NCBI GenBank assembly: GCA_963779685.1
Contig: CAVZZG010000001.1
Span: 248,001 to 312,000 of the forward strand
Origin: CAVZZG01 sp963779685
GTDB taxonomy: Bacteria > Actinomycetota > Thermoleophilia > Gaiellales > F1-60-MAGs149
Length of the DNA stretch: 64,000 bases
Direction: 5' to 3'
Each line of letters begins with the position of its first letter. Position 1 is the first letter of the stretch. This document shows, in pieces, positions 15,826-24,349 of this stretch. Below the pieces are notes generated by a model. That model saw nothing but the letters and a program-made list of their open reading frames with translations. It did no database searches and was not told the DNA's origin. The position numbers were made by a program, and so were the translations under genes.

Positions 15826-16253
15826 TGCGCGCACTCCCGCACGGCTGCGGCCAGCGCCTCCTGGCGCGTGGCCTCGGCGATGCCCCGCGCCTGACCGAGC
15901 AGCGTGCCGGCGGTCGTGAGATCGCCGGCGCTGGCCGCGGCCTCAATGGCGTGGAGCGTCTGCACGTACTGGTCGAGCCTGGCCAGGTAGAGGCTCCAGT
16001 GGCCCGACGCACCCGCCGGCGGCAGCAGCGGCCGCAGCCGTGCCAGCGCCTCGCCGTCGATCTGCTCCGCCCGGCGCGCGTACGCCGCCACCTCGGCTGC
16101 GCTGCCGCCGGGTGCCGGCACCGTCGCCAGCTGCGTTGCGGCGGTCGTGCAGATCGACGCTGCGGCGACCGCGAACGATGGTTGCGCGGCCTTCCCGCCG
16201 CCACCGCAGGCGGCAGCGATCAGGGCGATCAGGACGGGGAGAACGGCTCGCAT
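15822..16253 (-). CDS. Putative lipoprotein B (paralogue of the adjacent gene)
   Basis: This is a 143-residue lipoprotein: MRAVLPVLIALIAAAC gives a short signal peptide with a lipobox cysteine, followed by GGGG. The helical mature part has cysteines near each end (SICTTA and RECAQ), as in the downstream gene, and both contain a long Ala-rich four-helix-like segment. The two probably arose by tandem duplication. It is transcribed divergently from mutS2, whose start is 12 bases away, so the regulatory region must be very compact. Function unknown. Confidence 0.7.
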   Translation of the reverse strand: MRAVLPVLIALIAAACGGGGKAAQPSFAVAAASICTTAATQLATVPAPGGSAAEVAAYARRAEQIDGEALARLRPLLPPAGASGHWSLYLARLDQYVQTLHAIEAAASAGDLTTAGTLLGQARGIAEATRQEALAAAVRECAQ

Positions 16254-16258
16254 AGACT
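16253..16258 (+). promoter_or_regulatory. -10 box of a leaderless-type promoter for mutS2
   Basis: TAGACT lies 7 bases before the GTG at 16266 and overlaps the first codons of the divergent lipoprotein gene. No clear -35 box. Confidence 0.45.
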
Positions 16259-16265
16259 GGTCGAC

Positions 16266-18659
16266 GTGGACGAGCATAGCCTCGAGGTCCTCGAACTCGG
16301 TGCGATCCGCGAGCTGCTCGCCGACGAGACGGAGTTCGCCGGCGGCCGGGCCCTGGCCGAGGCCCTCGCGCCGTCCATCGACGCCGGCACGGTCGCGCGG
16401 CTCCAGGCCGAGACCGCCGAGGCCGTGTTGCTCGTGTCAGGGAGTCCGCCCCGGCTGGCCGGCGCACACGACGTCCGCCCGGCCGTCGAGCTGGCCGCTC
16501 GCGGGGGCGTGCTCCAGCCCGACGTGCTCCAGGCGATCGCCGAGACCGTGGCGACCGCCGTCGGTGCCCGCGGGGCCCTGCACGATCGCGAAGACGTCCC
16601 GTTGCTGCGCGTCGCCATGAGCGTCGTGCCGACCGGCCTCGCCTCGCTCGCCGACCGCATCGACGCGGCGGTCGAGCCGGATGGCACTCGCCTGCGCGAC
16701 CGTGCCTCGCCCCAGCTCGGCCGCCTTCGCCGTGAGATGGCGGCCGCCCGGCGACGGGCGGCCGAGCGGCTGCGCGAGGAGGCGACGCGCCTGCGTTCGC
16801 ACCTGCAGGAGGAGTTCGTCACCGAGCGCGGCGGGCGTCCCGTGCTCGCCGTCAAGGCGAGCGCCCGCAGCGCCGTCCCCGGCATCGTCCACGACACGTC
16901 GGGCTCGGGCCAGACGCTCTTCGTCGAGCCGTTTGCGGTCGTCGAGGCCCAGAACGAGATCCGCGAGCTCGAGGCTCTCGAGCGGGAGGAGGTCGAGCGG
17001 ATCCTCGCCGAGCTCTCGGCGCTCGTCCGCGTCGCCGCGCCCGAGGTGGTGGTCGCGGTCGGCGCGCTCGCACACCTCGATGTCACGCTCGCGAGGGCCG
17101 CGTTGTCAGCGCGCTGGCGCGGCTGCCCGGTCGAGATCGCGGAGGACGTCGAGCTGCTGCAGGCCCGTCACCCGCTCCTCGACCCGTCCCGCGCGGTGCC
17201 GATCGACCTGCCGCTCACCGGCATCCGCTGCGTCGTCGTGTCCGGGCCGAACACGGGCGGCAAGACCGTCGGGCTGAAGACGCTCGGGCTGGCCGCGCTG
17301 GTGCACCAGTGCGGACTGCGCCCGCCCGCCGCGCGGGCCCGGCTCCCCGTGTTCGACGCCGTGCTGGCCGACATCGGCGACGAGCAGTCGATCGCGATGA
17401 GCCTCTCCACGTTCTCCGGGCACATGCGCAACCTCGTCCACATTCTCGAGGCGGCCGGCCCGCGGTCGCTGGTCCTGCTCGACGAGGTCGCCGCCGGCAC
17501 CGACCCGCATGAGGGAGCGGCGCTCGCACGGGGAATCGTCGCGGCGCTGGTCGACCGCGGCGCTCACGTCGTGGTGACGACGCACTACTCCGAGCTCAAG
17601 GAGTGGGCCAGCGAGGCGGAGGGTGTCGTCAACGCCGCCGTGGGCTTCGATCCCGACAGCCTGCAGCCCACCTTCGTGCTGGCGGTCGGCCGGGCCGGCG
17701 CGAGCCATGCGCTGCAGATGGCCGAGCAGCTGGGCCTCGAGCCGACCGTCGTGTCGGCCGCGCGGCAGCTGGTGGCGCCGGAGCGCCTGGCGGTGGCCGG
17801 GCTCCTCGCGGAGGCGGCGGGGGCGGAGCGCGACGCGGCTGCGGCCCTCGATCGAGCCCGCGCGGCGCAACTCGCTGCCGAGGCGTCGCTGGCGGATGCC
17901 GATTGCCGCGAGCGCGAGCTCCGCGAGGCCCTCGACGCCGTCCGCGCCGGCGCGAAGTCGGAGCGGGATCGTGCCCGGGCGGAGGCCGAGCAGCAGCTCG
18001 CCGACTACCGCCGGGAGCTCGCCGCGCTGCGCGAGGAGATCCGCGAGGCCCGCCGCCAGGAGCGACTCCGCGAGCAGGCTCCCGCGCCCGTCGCCGGTGA
18101 CGCGGAACGGGAGCGGGACCGCATGCTCGATCAGGCGTCGAAACGGACCCGCCGTGCCGCAGCCCGGCTCGACGCCGTCCTGGTCGAATCGCCCGTTCCT
18201 CGCACGGCGCCGCTGGCCGTCGGCGACCCGGTCGTCGCGCCGTCACTCGGCGCGCGCGGCACCATCATCGAGATCTCCGGCGACCAGGCCGAGCTGCAGG
18301 CCGGGTCCGCGCGGCTGCGGGTGCCGCTGGCCCTGCTCGAGCCCGACCCGCGCGGCGGGATCACCCGGGACGCGCCGGAACGCCCCGTCAACGTTCGCGT
18401 GGCGGCCCCCACCGGCGTGCCGCACTCGATCGACGTGCGGGGCCAGACCGCGGCCGACGCGCGCGAGGCCGTGCGCCGGTTCATCGACCAGGCCCACCTC
18501 GCCGGCCTCGCCGACGTGGAGGTGATCCACGGCCGTGGTACCGGCGCGGTCCGCAAGGCCGTCCGCGACGAGCTCGCCCGGCATCCCCTGGTCGCCGCCA
18601 CCGAGACTGCCAGCGCCGACGGCGCCACGCTCGTGAGGTTCGCGGCCGCCGGCGACTGA
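16266..18659 (+). CDS. mutS2: MutS2 endonuclease/ATPase
   Basis: This 797-residue protein has the usual MutS2 length and order. The core/clamp region is followed by a MutS ATPase with Walker A GPNTGGKT (327-334), Walker B LVLLDEVAAGTDP (D406, E407) and TTHYSELK. A long Arg/Glu-rich coiled coil follows (about 540-640), then a C-terminal Smr nuclease domain from about 720, with SIDVRGQTAADA and EVIHGRGTGAVRK. There is no mismatch-recognition domain, as expected for MutS2. The family suppresses recombination and rescues collided ribosomes. The GTG follows a -10-like TAGACT by 7 bases. Confidence 0.95.
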   Translation: MDEHSLEVLELGAIRELLADETEFAGGRALAEALAPSIDAGTVARLQAETAEAVLLVSGSPPRLAGAHDVRPAVELAARGGVLQPDVLQAIAETVATAVGARGALHDREDVPLLRVAMSVVPTGLASLADRIDAAVEPDGTRLRDRASPQLGRLRREMAAARRRAAERLREEATRLRSHLQEEFVTERGGRPVLAVKASARSAVPGIVHDTSGSGQTLFVEPFAVVEAQNEIRELEALEREEVERILAELSALVRVAAPEVVVAVGALAHLDVTLARAALSARWRGCPVEIAEDVELLQARHPLLDPSRAVPIDLPLTGIRCVVVSGPNTGGKTVGLKTLGLAALVHQCGLRPPAARARLPVFDAVLADIGDEQSIAMSLSTFSGHMRNLVHILEAAGPRSLVLLDEVAAGTDPHEGAALARGIVAALVDRGAHVVVTTHYSELKEWASEAEGVVNAAVGFDPDSLQPTFVLAVGRAGASHALQMAEQLGLEPTVVSAARQLVAPERLAVAGLLAEAAGAERDAAAALDRARAAQLAAEASLADADCRERELREALDAVRAGAKSERDRARAEAEQQLADYRRELAALREEIREARRQERLREQAPAPVAGDAERERDRMLDQASKRTRRAAARLDAVLVESPVPRTAPLAVGDPVVAPSLGARGTIIEISGDQAELQAGSARLRVPLALLEPDPRGGITRDAPERPVNVRVAAPTGVPHSIDVRGQTAADAREAVRRFIDQAHLAGLADVEVIHGRGTGAVRKAVRDELARHPLVAATETASADGATLVRFAAAGD

Positions 18660-18675
18660 CACCGTGCAGGAGCCC

Positions 18676-19290
18676 ATGACAGGAGACGGCCATCCCGACC
18701 CGTTCAGCGTCGAGCTCGAGTCCTGGCTGAGCTCGTCCCAGGCGAAGACGCTGCTCGAGGTGCAGAACCGCTTCGGCAGCAAGAGCTTCGCCATCGCCGT
18801 CCTCCTCCTGATGGTCGTCCCGGCGCTTCCGCTGCCCACCGGGGGCATCAGCCACGTCATGGAGGCGCTGGCCATAATCACCGCGCTCGGTCTGGTGCTC
18901 CGGCGCGACCGGCTCTGGCTGCCGCGACGCTGGCAGGACGTCGACCTCACGAAGGGCTTCGGCGAGAAGGCCATCCGCGGGACGGTCAGGTTCATCCGCT
19001 TCTTCGAGCGATTCTCCAGACCCAGGGGTACCGCGCTGTTCGGCAGCAAGACCTTCCAGCAGCTGCTCGGCCTCGTCCTGATCGGCCTTGCATTGTCGGC
19101 TCTCCTCGCGCCGCCGTTCTCGGGTCTCGACACCCTGCCGGCGCTGGGAGCGGTGATCATCTGCCTGGCGATGGTCCTCGAGGACGTGGTGTTGCTGGTC
19201 GCCGGGATGCTGGTCGGCTCGGTGGGTGTCGGGCTGATCCTGACCATCGGCAACGCCCTCTTCGGGCTCGTGAGGTCCTGGGTCACGTAA
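18676..19290 (+). CDS. ExoD-family membrane protein
   Basis: This is a 204-residue membrane protein of the exopolysaccharide synthesis ExoD family. It has VVPALPLPTGGISHVMEALAI in the first hydrophobic region, the GLDTLPALGAVIICLAMVLEDVVLL segment and a final VLTIGNA-like helix. About four to five membrane spans are predicted. The ATG at 18676 follows an AGGAG at close spacing; a GTG at 18664 is an alternative. The gene begins shortly after mutS2, and its last 8 bases overlap the convergent glycosidase gene. The family role in polysaccharide production is poorly defined. Confidence 0.75.
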   Translation: MTGDGHPDPFSVELESWLSSSQAKTLLEVQNRFGSKSFAIAVLLLMVVPALPLPTGGISHVMEALAIITALGLVLRRDRLWLPRRWQDVDLTKGFGEKAIRGTVRFIRFFERFSRPRGTALFGSKTFQQLLGLVLIGLALSALLAPPFSGLDTLPALGAVIICLAMVLEDVVLLVAGMLVGSVGVGLILTIGNALFGLVRSWVT

Positions 19291-20506
19291 GTGGCCGCCC
19301 GCCGATCACCACGGCCAGCGTCGACATCCCGAACCGGTGGGCGCCCATCCCGATGCCCTCGAACGGGTCGTAGTACTCCCGGAACCCGGATCGCTCGACG
19401 AGGCGACCGACTCGCGCGGCCAGCTCGGCGGCCGCGTCGTGGTACCCGTGTGCCAGGAGCCCGCGGTGGACGAGCCACGAGCACGGCAGCCAGGTTGGCC
19501 CGCGCCAGTAGCGCAGGAGCCGGGTGCGGGGCCGGAACGCCGGGTCAGAGGCGGCGGTGGACGGGATCGGGAAGGGGAGCCAGAACGAGCCGGGGTCGAG
19601 CACGTGTCCCGCGAGCCGCTCGGCGACCTCCCGCGGCAGGTCCGGCAGCGCGAGCGGCGCGAGGCTCGTCCAGGTCACCCGCTTCAGACTGGCGCCGGCC
19701 GCGCGGTCGAAGAAGAGTCCGGTGGCGGGGTCGAGGCAGCGGTCGAGGAGCGCGTCGCGCACACGGGTCGCCCGGATGGCGTGGCGCTGGTCGCCGGAGA
19801 GGCGGGCGAGCGCGGCGAGCGAGAGCGCGTACGCGACGTTGACGAGCACCTCCTCGACGACGAACCCGCCGCGCGCCTGGATCCGGTCGAGCCGGAAGCC
19901 GTCGCGACGGTTCTGCTGGACCAGCGAGATGAAGCCGGGATAGCCGGCGGCTCGCCACCCGACCAGCGCATCGAACTTCGGTGACGCGTCCAGGCCGCAC
20001 TCGTCGGGCTGGATGATCGAGAGGAGCCCCGTGCCGCGCGGGTCGCGGTTGGCCTCGAGCCAGTCGTAGTAGGCCGTCAGCGGCGCGACGGCCTCGGCGG
20101 CGAATCCCGGCGCATCGGGCGATGCGGCGGCGACGTCCTCCCAGGCGAGCCCGACGAACGGCGGCTGGATCGTCCGGGTCATGCGGTCGCCCTGGGCCTG
20201 CACGTTGTAGAAGGCCCGCCGGCTGGGCCGTATCGGCGCGTCCCAGAAGATGGTGTGGCCGATGAAGCCGCCCGGCTCCTGGGCCGCCACCAGCGAGCGC
20301 AGCTCGTCGCGGGCCGCGGCGGGGTCGAGCCGCGCCAGCGCGAGCGCGTGGAAGCACGAGTCCCACAGGAACTGCGCCGGGTACTTGTCCACCGCCGGGC
20401 GGTGGTAGGCGTAGCGGATGCCGTCGGCCGTCACACCCTCGCGCCGGTTGCCGGCGAGGACGGCGCGGGCGCCCTCGTGAAGATCCGACACCGAGATGGC
20501 GGCCAT
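19283..20506 (-). CDS. MGH1-like / GH63-type glycoside hydrolase
   Basis: This is a 407-residue cytoplasmic protein with an (alpha/alpha)6 barrel pattern. Motifs typical of the mannosylglycerate hydrolase and GH63 group include YPAQFLWDSCFHALAL near residue 40, TRTIQPPF near 110, YWRGPTWLPCSWLVHRGL near 335 and EYYDPFEG near 375. These enzymes trim glucosyl or mannosyl-glycerate compounds. No signal peptide is present. A -10-like TACCCT lies 5 bases before the ATG, inside the 16-bp gap to the divergent hydrolase. Exact substrate unknown. Confidence 0.75.
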   Translation of the reverse strand: MAAISVSDLHEGARAVLAGNRREGVTADGIRYAYHRPAVDKYPAQFLWDSCFHALALARLDPAAARDELRSLVAAQEPGGFIGHTIFWDAPIRPSRRAFYNVQAQGDRMTRTIQPPFVGLAWEDVAAASPDAPGFAAEAVAPLTAYYDWLEANRDPRGTGLLSIIQPDECGLDASPKFDALVGWRAAGYPGFISLVQQNRRDGFRLDRIQARGGFVVEEVLVNVAYALSLAALARLSGDQRHAIRATRVRDALLDRCLDPATGLFFDRAAGASLKRVTWTSLAPLALPDLPREVAERLAGHVLDPGSFWLPFPIPSTAASDPAFRPRTRLLRYWRGPTWLPCSWLVHRGLLAHGYHDAAAELAARVGRLVERSGFREYYDPFEGIGMGAHRFGMSTLAVVIGGRPLT

Positions 20507-20511
20507 GCGTC

Positions 20512-20517
20512 AGGGTA
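20512..20517 (-). promoter_or_regulatory. -10 box for the glycosidase gene
   Basis: TACCCT (reading leftward) lies 5 bases before the ATG at 20506, within the short divergent intergenic space. Confidence 0.35.
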
Positions 20518-20522
20518 CCAGG

Positions 20523-21299
20523 ATGCTGAACGTCCACCGATTCGGTCCGGCCGACGGACCGGCCATCCTCTGCGTGCACGGCGTCACCGGCCACGGGCTG
20601 CGCTTCAAGCGGTTCGCCGAGGAGGGTCTCGCCGGGCGCCGCGTGCTTGCGCCCGACCTCCGCGGTCACGGCGGGTCGTCCTGGGCGCCGCCGTGGCGCG
20701 TGGAGGATCACGTCTTCGACCTCATCCAGCTGCTCGAGGCCGAGGACGTCGACCGCGTGTCCGTGGTCGGTGCTTCGTTCGGAGGTCTCATCGCGGCGCA
20801 CCTGATGGCCGCCGCTCCCTACCGCATCGAGCGTGCCGTGCTCCTCGACCCCGCCATCGCCGTCGATCCGGCGTACTGCTTCGCCGAGGCCGAGGGCAAC
20901 CGTACCCCCCCGAGCTGGGAGAGCCTGATCGAGGCGAAGACGTTCCGGCGGACGCTGCGGACGCCCGCCGGGTTCGCCGGCTCGGATCAGGACTGCGACG
21001 ACCATCTGCAGCAGGGCTCGGACGGCCGCTTCCGGTTCCGCTTCTGCCCGAGCGCCGCGATCGTCGCGTGGAGCGAGATGGCCTGCCCGGCACCCGGGCT
21101 CGGCGGGCTCGACATCCCCGTGCTCCTGGTCACTGCCACCCAGGCGCCGTTCGTCACCGACGCCACCCGCGCCTGGCTCCGCGGCGACCTCGGCAGCGAC
21201 TTCTCCGAGGTCAGGATCGACGCGAGCCACATGCTGCAGTGGGATGCGTACGACGAGACGATGACGCACGTGCGGGCGTTCCTCGGCATGCCTGCGTGA
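20523..21299 (+). CDS. Alpha/beta hydrolase
   Basis: This is a 258-residue single-domain alpha/beta hydrolase. The oxyanion region is LCVHGVTGHG, the nucleophile elbow is GASFGG (serine near residue 88), and the catalytic histidine is in DASHMLQ near the C-terminus. The ATG at 20523 is preferred over upstream in-frame codons because those would overlap the divergent gene's start. It ends in GTGA overlap with a transporter gene, so the pair is probably one operon. Substrate unknown. Confidence 0.82.
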   Translation: MLNVHRFGPADGPAILCVHGVTGHGLRFKRFAEEGLAGRRVLAPDLRGHGGSSWAPPWRVEDHVFDLIQLLEAEDVDRVSVVGASFGGLIAAHLMAAAPYRIERAVLLDPAIAVDPAYCFAEAEGNRTPPSWESLIEAKTFRRTLRTPAGFAGSDQDCDDHLQQGSDGRFRFRFCPSAAIVAWSEMACPAPGLGGLDIPVLLVTATQAPFVTDATRAWLRGDLGSDFSEVRIDASHMLQWDAYDETMTHVRAFLGMPA

Positions 21300-22195
21300 T
21301 CGGCCGGGGCGGAGATCACGTCGTCGCCATGCTGGCGACGACGATCGTGTTCTGGTCGCTCAACATCACGGTCGTCAAGGCGGTCGTCGACGAGTGGCAG
21401 CCGCTCGCGTACTCGGTCGACCGGTTCGTGATCGGGACGGTGATCTTCGCCGCGTGGGTGTACTTCCGCGAGGGATCGATCCGCATCGCCCGCAGCGACC
21501 TGCGACTGCTCGCGATCGCGGCGGCGATCGGCATCGCCGCGAACCAGGTGGGCTTCATGTACGCCGAGAAGCACACGTCGGCCACGACCATCTCGCTGCT
21601 GATGGCGACGACCCCGGCGTTCGCGGCGATCACCGGCATCGCGTTCGGCGAGCGGGTCGCCCGCACGCACTGGGCCGGCATCGCGGTGGCCGGCGCCGGG
21701 ACGCTGCTCGTACTCGTCGGCGGCCACGGCCGGCTCGACTTCTCCAGCATCGAGGGCGATCTCTACGCGCTCCTCATGGCCGGGTCGTGGGGCATCTACA
21801 GCGCCATGATCCGGCCGCTGATGACCCGCTACTCGGCCGCCCGCATCTCCGTCGTCGTGCTCTGCATCGGCACGCCGATCATGCTGCCCTTCGCCGTGCC
21901 GCAGATGATCGCGCAGGACTACGGCTCGCTCTCCGCCGGCGCCTGGGGCGCCCTCTTCTACAGCCTGTTCTTCTCGCTCGTCTTCACGAACATCCTCTGG
22001 TTCACGGCGATCCACCGCGGTGGCGCCGCCAGGGCCACCGCCGTGCTGCCGCTGCAGCCCTTCCTGGGAGCCATCTTCGCGTACCTCCTGCTGAACGAGC
22101 GGCTCGCCTGGCTGCAGCTCGCGGGCGGCGCCGTGATCGTGGCCGGCATCGCCATCACCCGGATCCCCGAGCCCGAGCTCGGCACGCCCGACTAG
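21296..22195 (+). CDS. EamA/DMT-family transporter
   Basis: This is a 299-residue protein with about ten membrane helices arranged as two EamA repeats, beginning AMLATTIVFWSLNITVVK and GDLYALLMAGSWGIYSAMI. Conserved drug/metabolite transporter features include the YAEKHTSATTISLLMATTPAF segment after helix 3 and LQPFLGAIFAYLLLNERL near the end. The GTG overlaps the hydrolase stop. It is likely an inner-membrane exporter of a small metabolite, perhaps a substrate or product of the partner hydrolase. Confidence 0.85.
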   Translation: MIGRGGDHVVAMLATTIVFWSLNITVVKAVVDEWQPLAYSVDRFVIGTVIFAAWVYFREGSIRIARSDLRLLAIAAAIGIAANQVGFMYAEKHTSATTISLLMATTPAFAAITGIAFGERVARTHWAGIAVAGAGTLLVLVGGHGRLDFSSIEGDLYALLMAGSWGIYSAMIRPLMTRYSAARISVVVLCIGTPIMLPFAVPQMIAQDYGSLSAGAWGALFYSLFFSLVFTNILWFTAIHRGGAARATAVLPLQPFLGAIFAYLLLNERLAWLQLAGGAVIVAGIAITRIPEPELGTPD

Positions 22196-22203
22196 GCCCG
22201 TGG

Positions 22204-23529
22204 TCAGAGCTGCGGGAGGTCCGGGGCCGCGAGCTCGCGAATGATGTGGAGCTGACCGCGCGTGGCGTAGGCGAGGTCGTCGACGTGGATGCGCTCGTCG
22301 CGGTTGTGGAAGCCGGCGTCGTACACGTCGGGGTCGGTATGGCGCCAGGGCCAGAAGCCGTAGGCGACGGTGCCCCAGGCCTCCCGGAGGTAGTTGGAGT
22401 CGGCGAAGCCCGTCGAGATGAACGGCAGGAGCCGGGCGCCGGGGTCGACCGCGTCGAGGTACGACTGGCACGCGGCGAAGAGGGGCGAGTCGATGGTCGA
22501 CGTCGCGCCGCCCGTGAGCGGTTCCAGCAGCGTCAGCTCGTAGGGCACGTCGTTGCCGAGCGCGGAGCGCAGCTCCGCGAGCAGGTCGGCCTCGGTCGTG
22601 CCGGGCAGGACACGGCAGTCCACCTCCACCGACGCCCGCGCGGGCATCACGTTGCGTGCAGCCGATCCGTGCAGGCAGGTGGGCGCCATCGTCGACCCGA
22701 GCAGGGCCGGCAGCACCGGGCCGAGCCACGGGCTCAGTTCGTTCGCCCGCCGAAGGGCACGATCGAGGTCGTCGACGGGCTCGCCGGTGAGAGTCTCGAG
22801 CATCCGGCGCGTCTGGTCGCCCAAGCGTCGCTGCGGCACGTATGCCGCGATGCGCGTGATGAGCGCCGCGAGCCGCGGCACGGCGTTCGCCGCGTCGTAG
22901 GGCACGGAAGCGTGCCCGGCCTCGCCGAGCGCCGTCACCAGCACCGGCAGCGTGGCCTTCTGGCCGCACTCGATCGTCACCGCGACCCGCCCGTCCGTGA
23001 GCGGCACCCGCCCGCCGCCGCCCTCGTCGATCGCGTAGTCCACCCGCAGGTCGGGCCGTGCCTTGACGAGCCAGCGCATGCCGACCTCGTCGGCCCCGAC
23101 CTCCTCGTCCGCCTGCGCGAAGAACGCGAGGTCCCCCCGCGGGCGAACGCCGCTGCGCGCCACCAGGGCCATCGTCAGCGCGCGCGTGGCGGTCTCGTTC
23201 TTCATGTCGACGGCGCCGCGCCCCCAGAGGTAGCCGTCGTCGTCCAGATGACCCGAGAGGGGCGGGTGCTGCCAGTCCCGGGCGTCGGCGGGTACGACGT
23301 CCGTGTGACCAATGAGGGCGAGCGATGGGCCGTCGCCCGTGCCGGGGATGCGCGCCACCAGGTTCGGCCGCCCCGCGACGCTCTCGACCAGCTCGCACGC
23401 CACCCCGTTCGCGGCCAGGAAGTCGCGCAGCATCGTGACCGCCTCGGCCTCCCGGCCCGGCGGGTTCGAGCTGTCGATGCGAATCAGGTCGCGCGTGAGG
23501 CCGATCGCCTCATCTGCAATCGGATCCAA
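22204..23529 (-). CDS. M20-family metallopeptidase (ArgE/DapE-like)
   Basis: This 441-residue protein matches the M20 peptidase group. The first metal ligand is in LIGHTDVVPA, the bridging aspartate in WGRGAVDMKNE, the general base in ADEEVG, and a later ligand histidine in DAGFHNRDERI. The dimerisation domain with EAGHASVPYDAANAV is present. Enzymes of this type deacylate or hydrolyse small peptides and N-acyl amino acids. The start is taken as a TTG at 23529, immediately after the upstream hydrolase's stop, because no ATG or GTG fits; this choice is uncertain. It shares a leftward operon with that hydrolase. Confidence 0.85.
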   Translation of the reverse strand: MDPIADEAIGLTRDLIRIDSSNPPGREAEAVTMLRDFLAANGVACELVESVAGRPNLVARIPGTGDGPSLALIGHTDVVPADARDWQHPPLSGHLDDDGYLWGRGAVDMKNETATRALTMALVARSGVRPRGDLAFFAQADEEVGADEVGMRWLVKARPDLRVDYAIDEGGGGRVPLTDGRVAVTIECGQKATLPVLVTALGEAGHASVPYDAANAVPRLAALITRIAAYVPQRRLGDQTRRMLETLTGEPVDDLDRALRRANELSPWLGPVLPALLGSTMAPTCLHGSAARNVMPARASVEVDCRVLPGTTEADLLAELRSALGNDVPYELTLLEPLTGGATSTIDSPLFAACQSYLDAVDPGARLLPFISTGFADSNYLREAWGTVAYGFWPWRHTDPDVYDAGFHNRDERIHVDDLAYATRGQLHIIRELAAPDLPQL

Positions 23530-23531
23530 GG

Positions 23532-24338
23532 CTACAGCGCTGCGATCCAGTCGCCGACGATCTGGTTGAACTTCGCCGGCTCCTCCCACATCGGGCAGTG
23601 CCCGGACTCCTCGAAGATCTCGAGCCGCGAGCCGGCCTCGCGCTCCTGCAGCCACTCACCGGCGGCGACCTTGATCAGCTTCTCGTCCCTGCCCCACGTC
23701 ATGAGGGTCGGGACGCCGTGGGTGCCGACCACGTCGCGGTAGTCCTGCAGCGACTGGTCGAGCATGCAGAGCGTCCCGCAGTTGGCGCCGATCTTCATGG
23801 TCTCGGAGAGCAGGAAGGAGCCGTCCGCCGTGCTCGGCTCGTCCTTGAGCATGAGCGGGATCAGGTGCTCCATGGTGGCGCGGTAGTCGGCCTGCGCGCC
23901 CGCCAGCAGACCGAAGAGGTCGTCGGTCCCGAACGCCCCCAGGGGCCAGTCGTCCTTGACCAGGTCGGCCGGGCCCTGCGAGACGTTCACGTGCCCGCCG
24001 ATCCAGTCGCCGCCGAACTGCCGGATCGCGTCCCAGATCGTCAGGGTGCCCATCGACCAGCCGACCAGCACCGGCTTGGAGAGGCCGAGCCCGTCGACGA
24101 AGTGCTTCAGGTCGCGGGCGTACTGGGCGACGCTGTTACCGCCCTCGGCCGCGGGGGAGTCGCCGTGGCTCCGCAGATCGACTCGCACCACCCGGAAGCG
24201 CTTCGCGAGCTCGTCGAAGTTGCGGTCGTAGAAGCGGCGGGTCATGCACATGCCGTGGATCAGGACGACATCGCGGCCGGACCCCGCATCGTCGTACGCG
24301 AGCCGGGCACCGTCTGGCAGTTCGTGAAAGCTCCCCAT
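23532..24338 (-). CDS. Alpha/beta hydrolase
   Basis: This is a 268-residue hydrolase. The oxyanion loop is VVLIHGMCMTRRFYD, the nucleophile elbow is GWSMGT, a catalytic acid lies around the TWGRDEKLIKV segment, and the histidine is in EESGHCPMWEEP. A short cap region lies between residues about 120 and 200. It resembles peroxidase-type or ester hydrolases of the fold, but the substrate cannot be named. TAGAAT lies 8 bases before the ATG, suggesting a leaderless start. The M20 peptidase gene follows within 2 bases. Confidence 0.82.
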   Translation of the reverse strand: MGSFHELPDGARLAYDDAGSGRDVVLIHGMCMTRRFYDRNFDELAKRFRVVRVDLRSHGDSPAAEGGNSVAQYARDLKHFVDGLGLSKPVLVGWSMGTLTIWDAIRQFGGDWIGGHVNVSQGPADLVKDDWPLGAFGTDDLFGLLAGAQADYRATMEHLIPLMLKDEPSTADGSFLLSETMKIGANCGTLCMLDQSLQDYRDVVGTHGVPTLMTWGRDEKLIKVAAGEWLQEREAGSRLEIFEESGHCPMWEEPAKFNQIVGDWIAAL

Positions 24339-24349
24339 GGCAGGCGATT

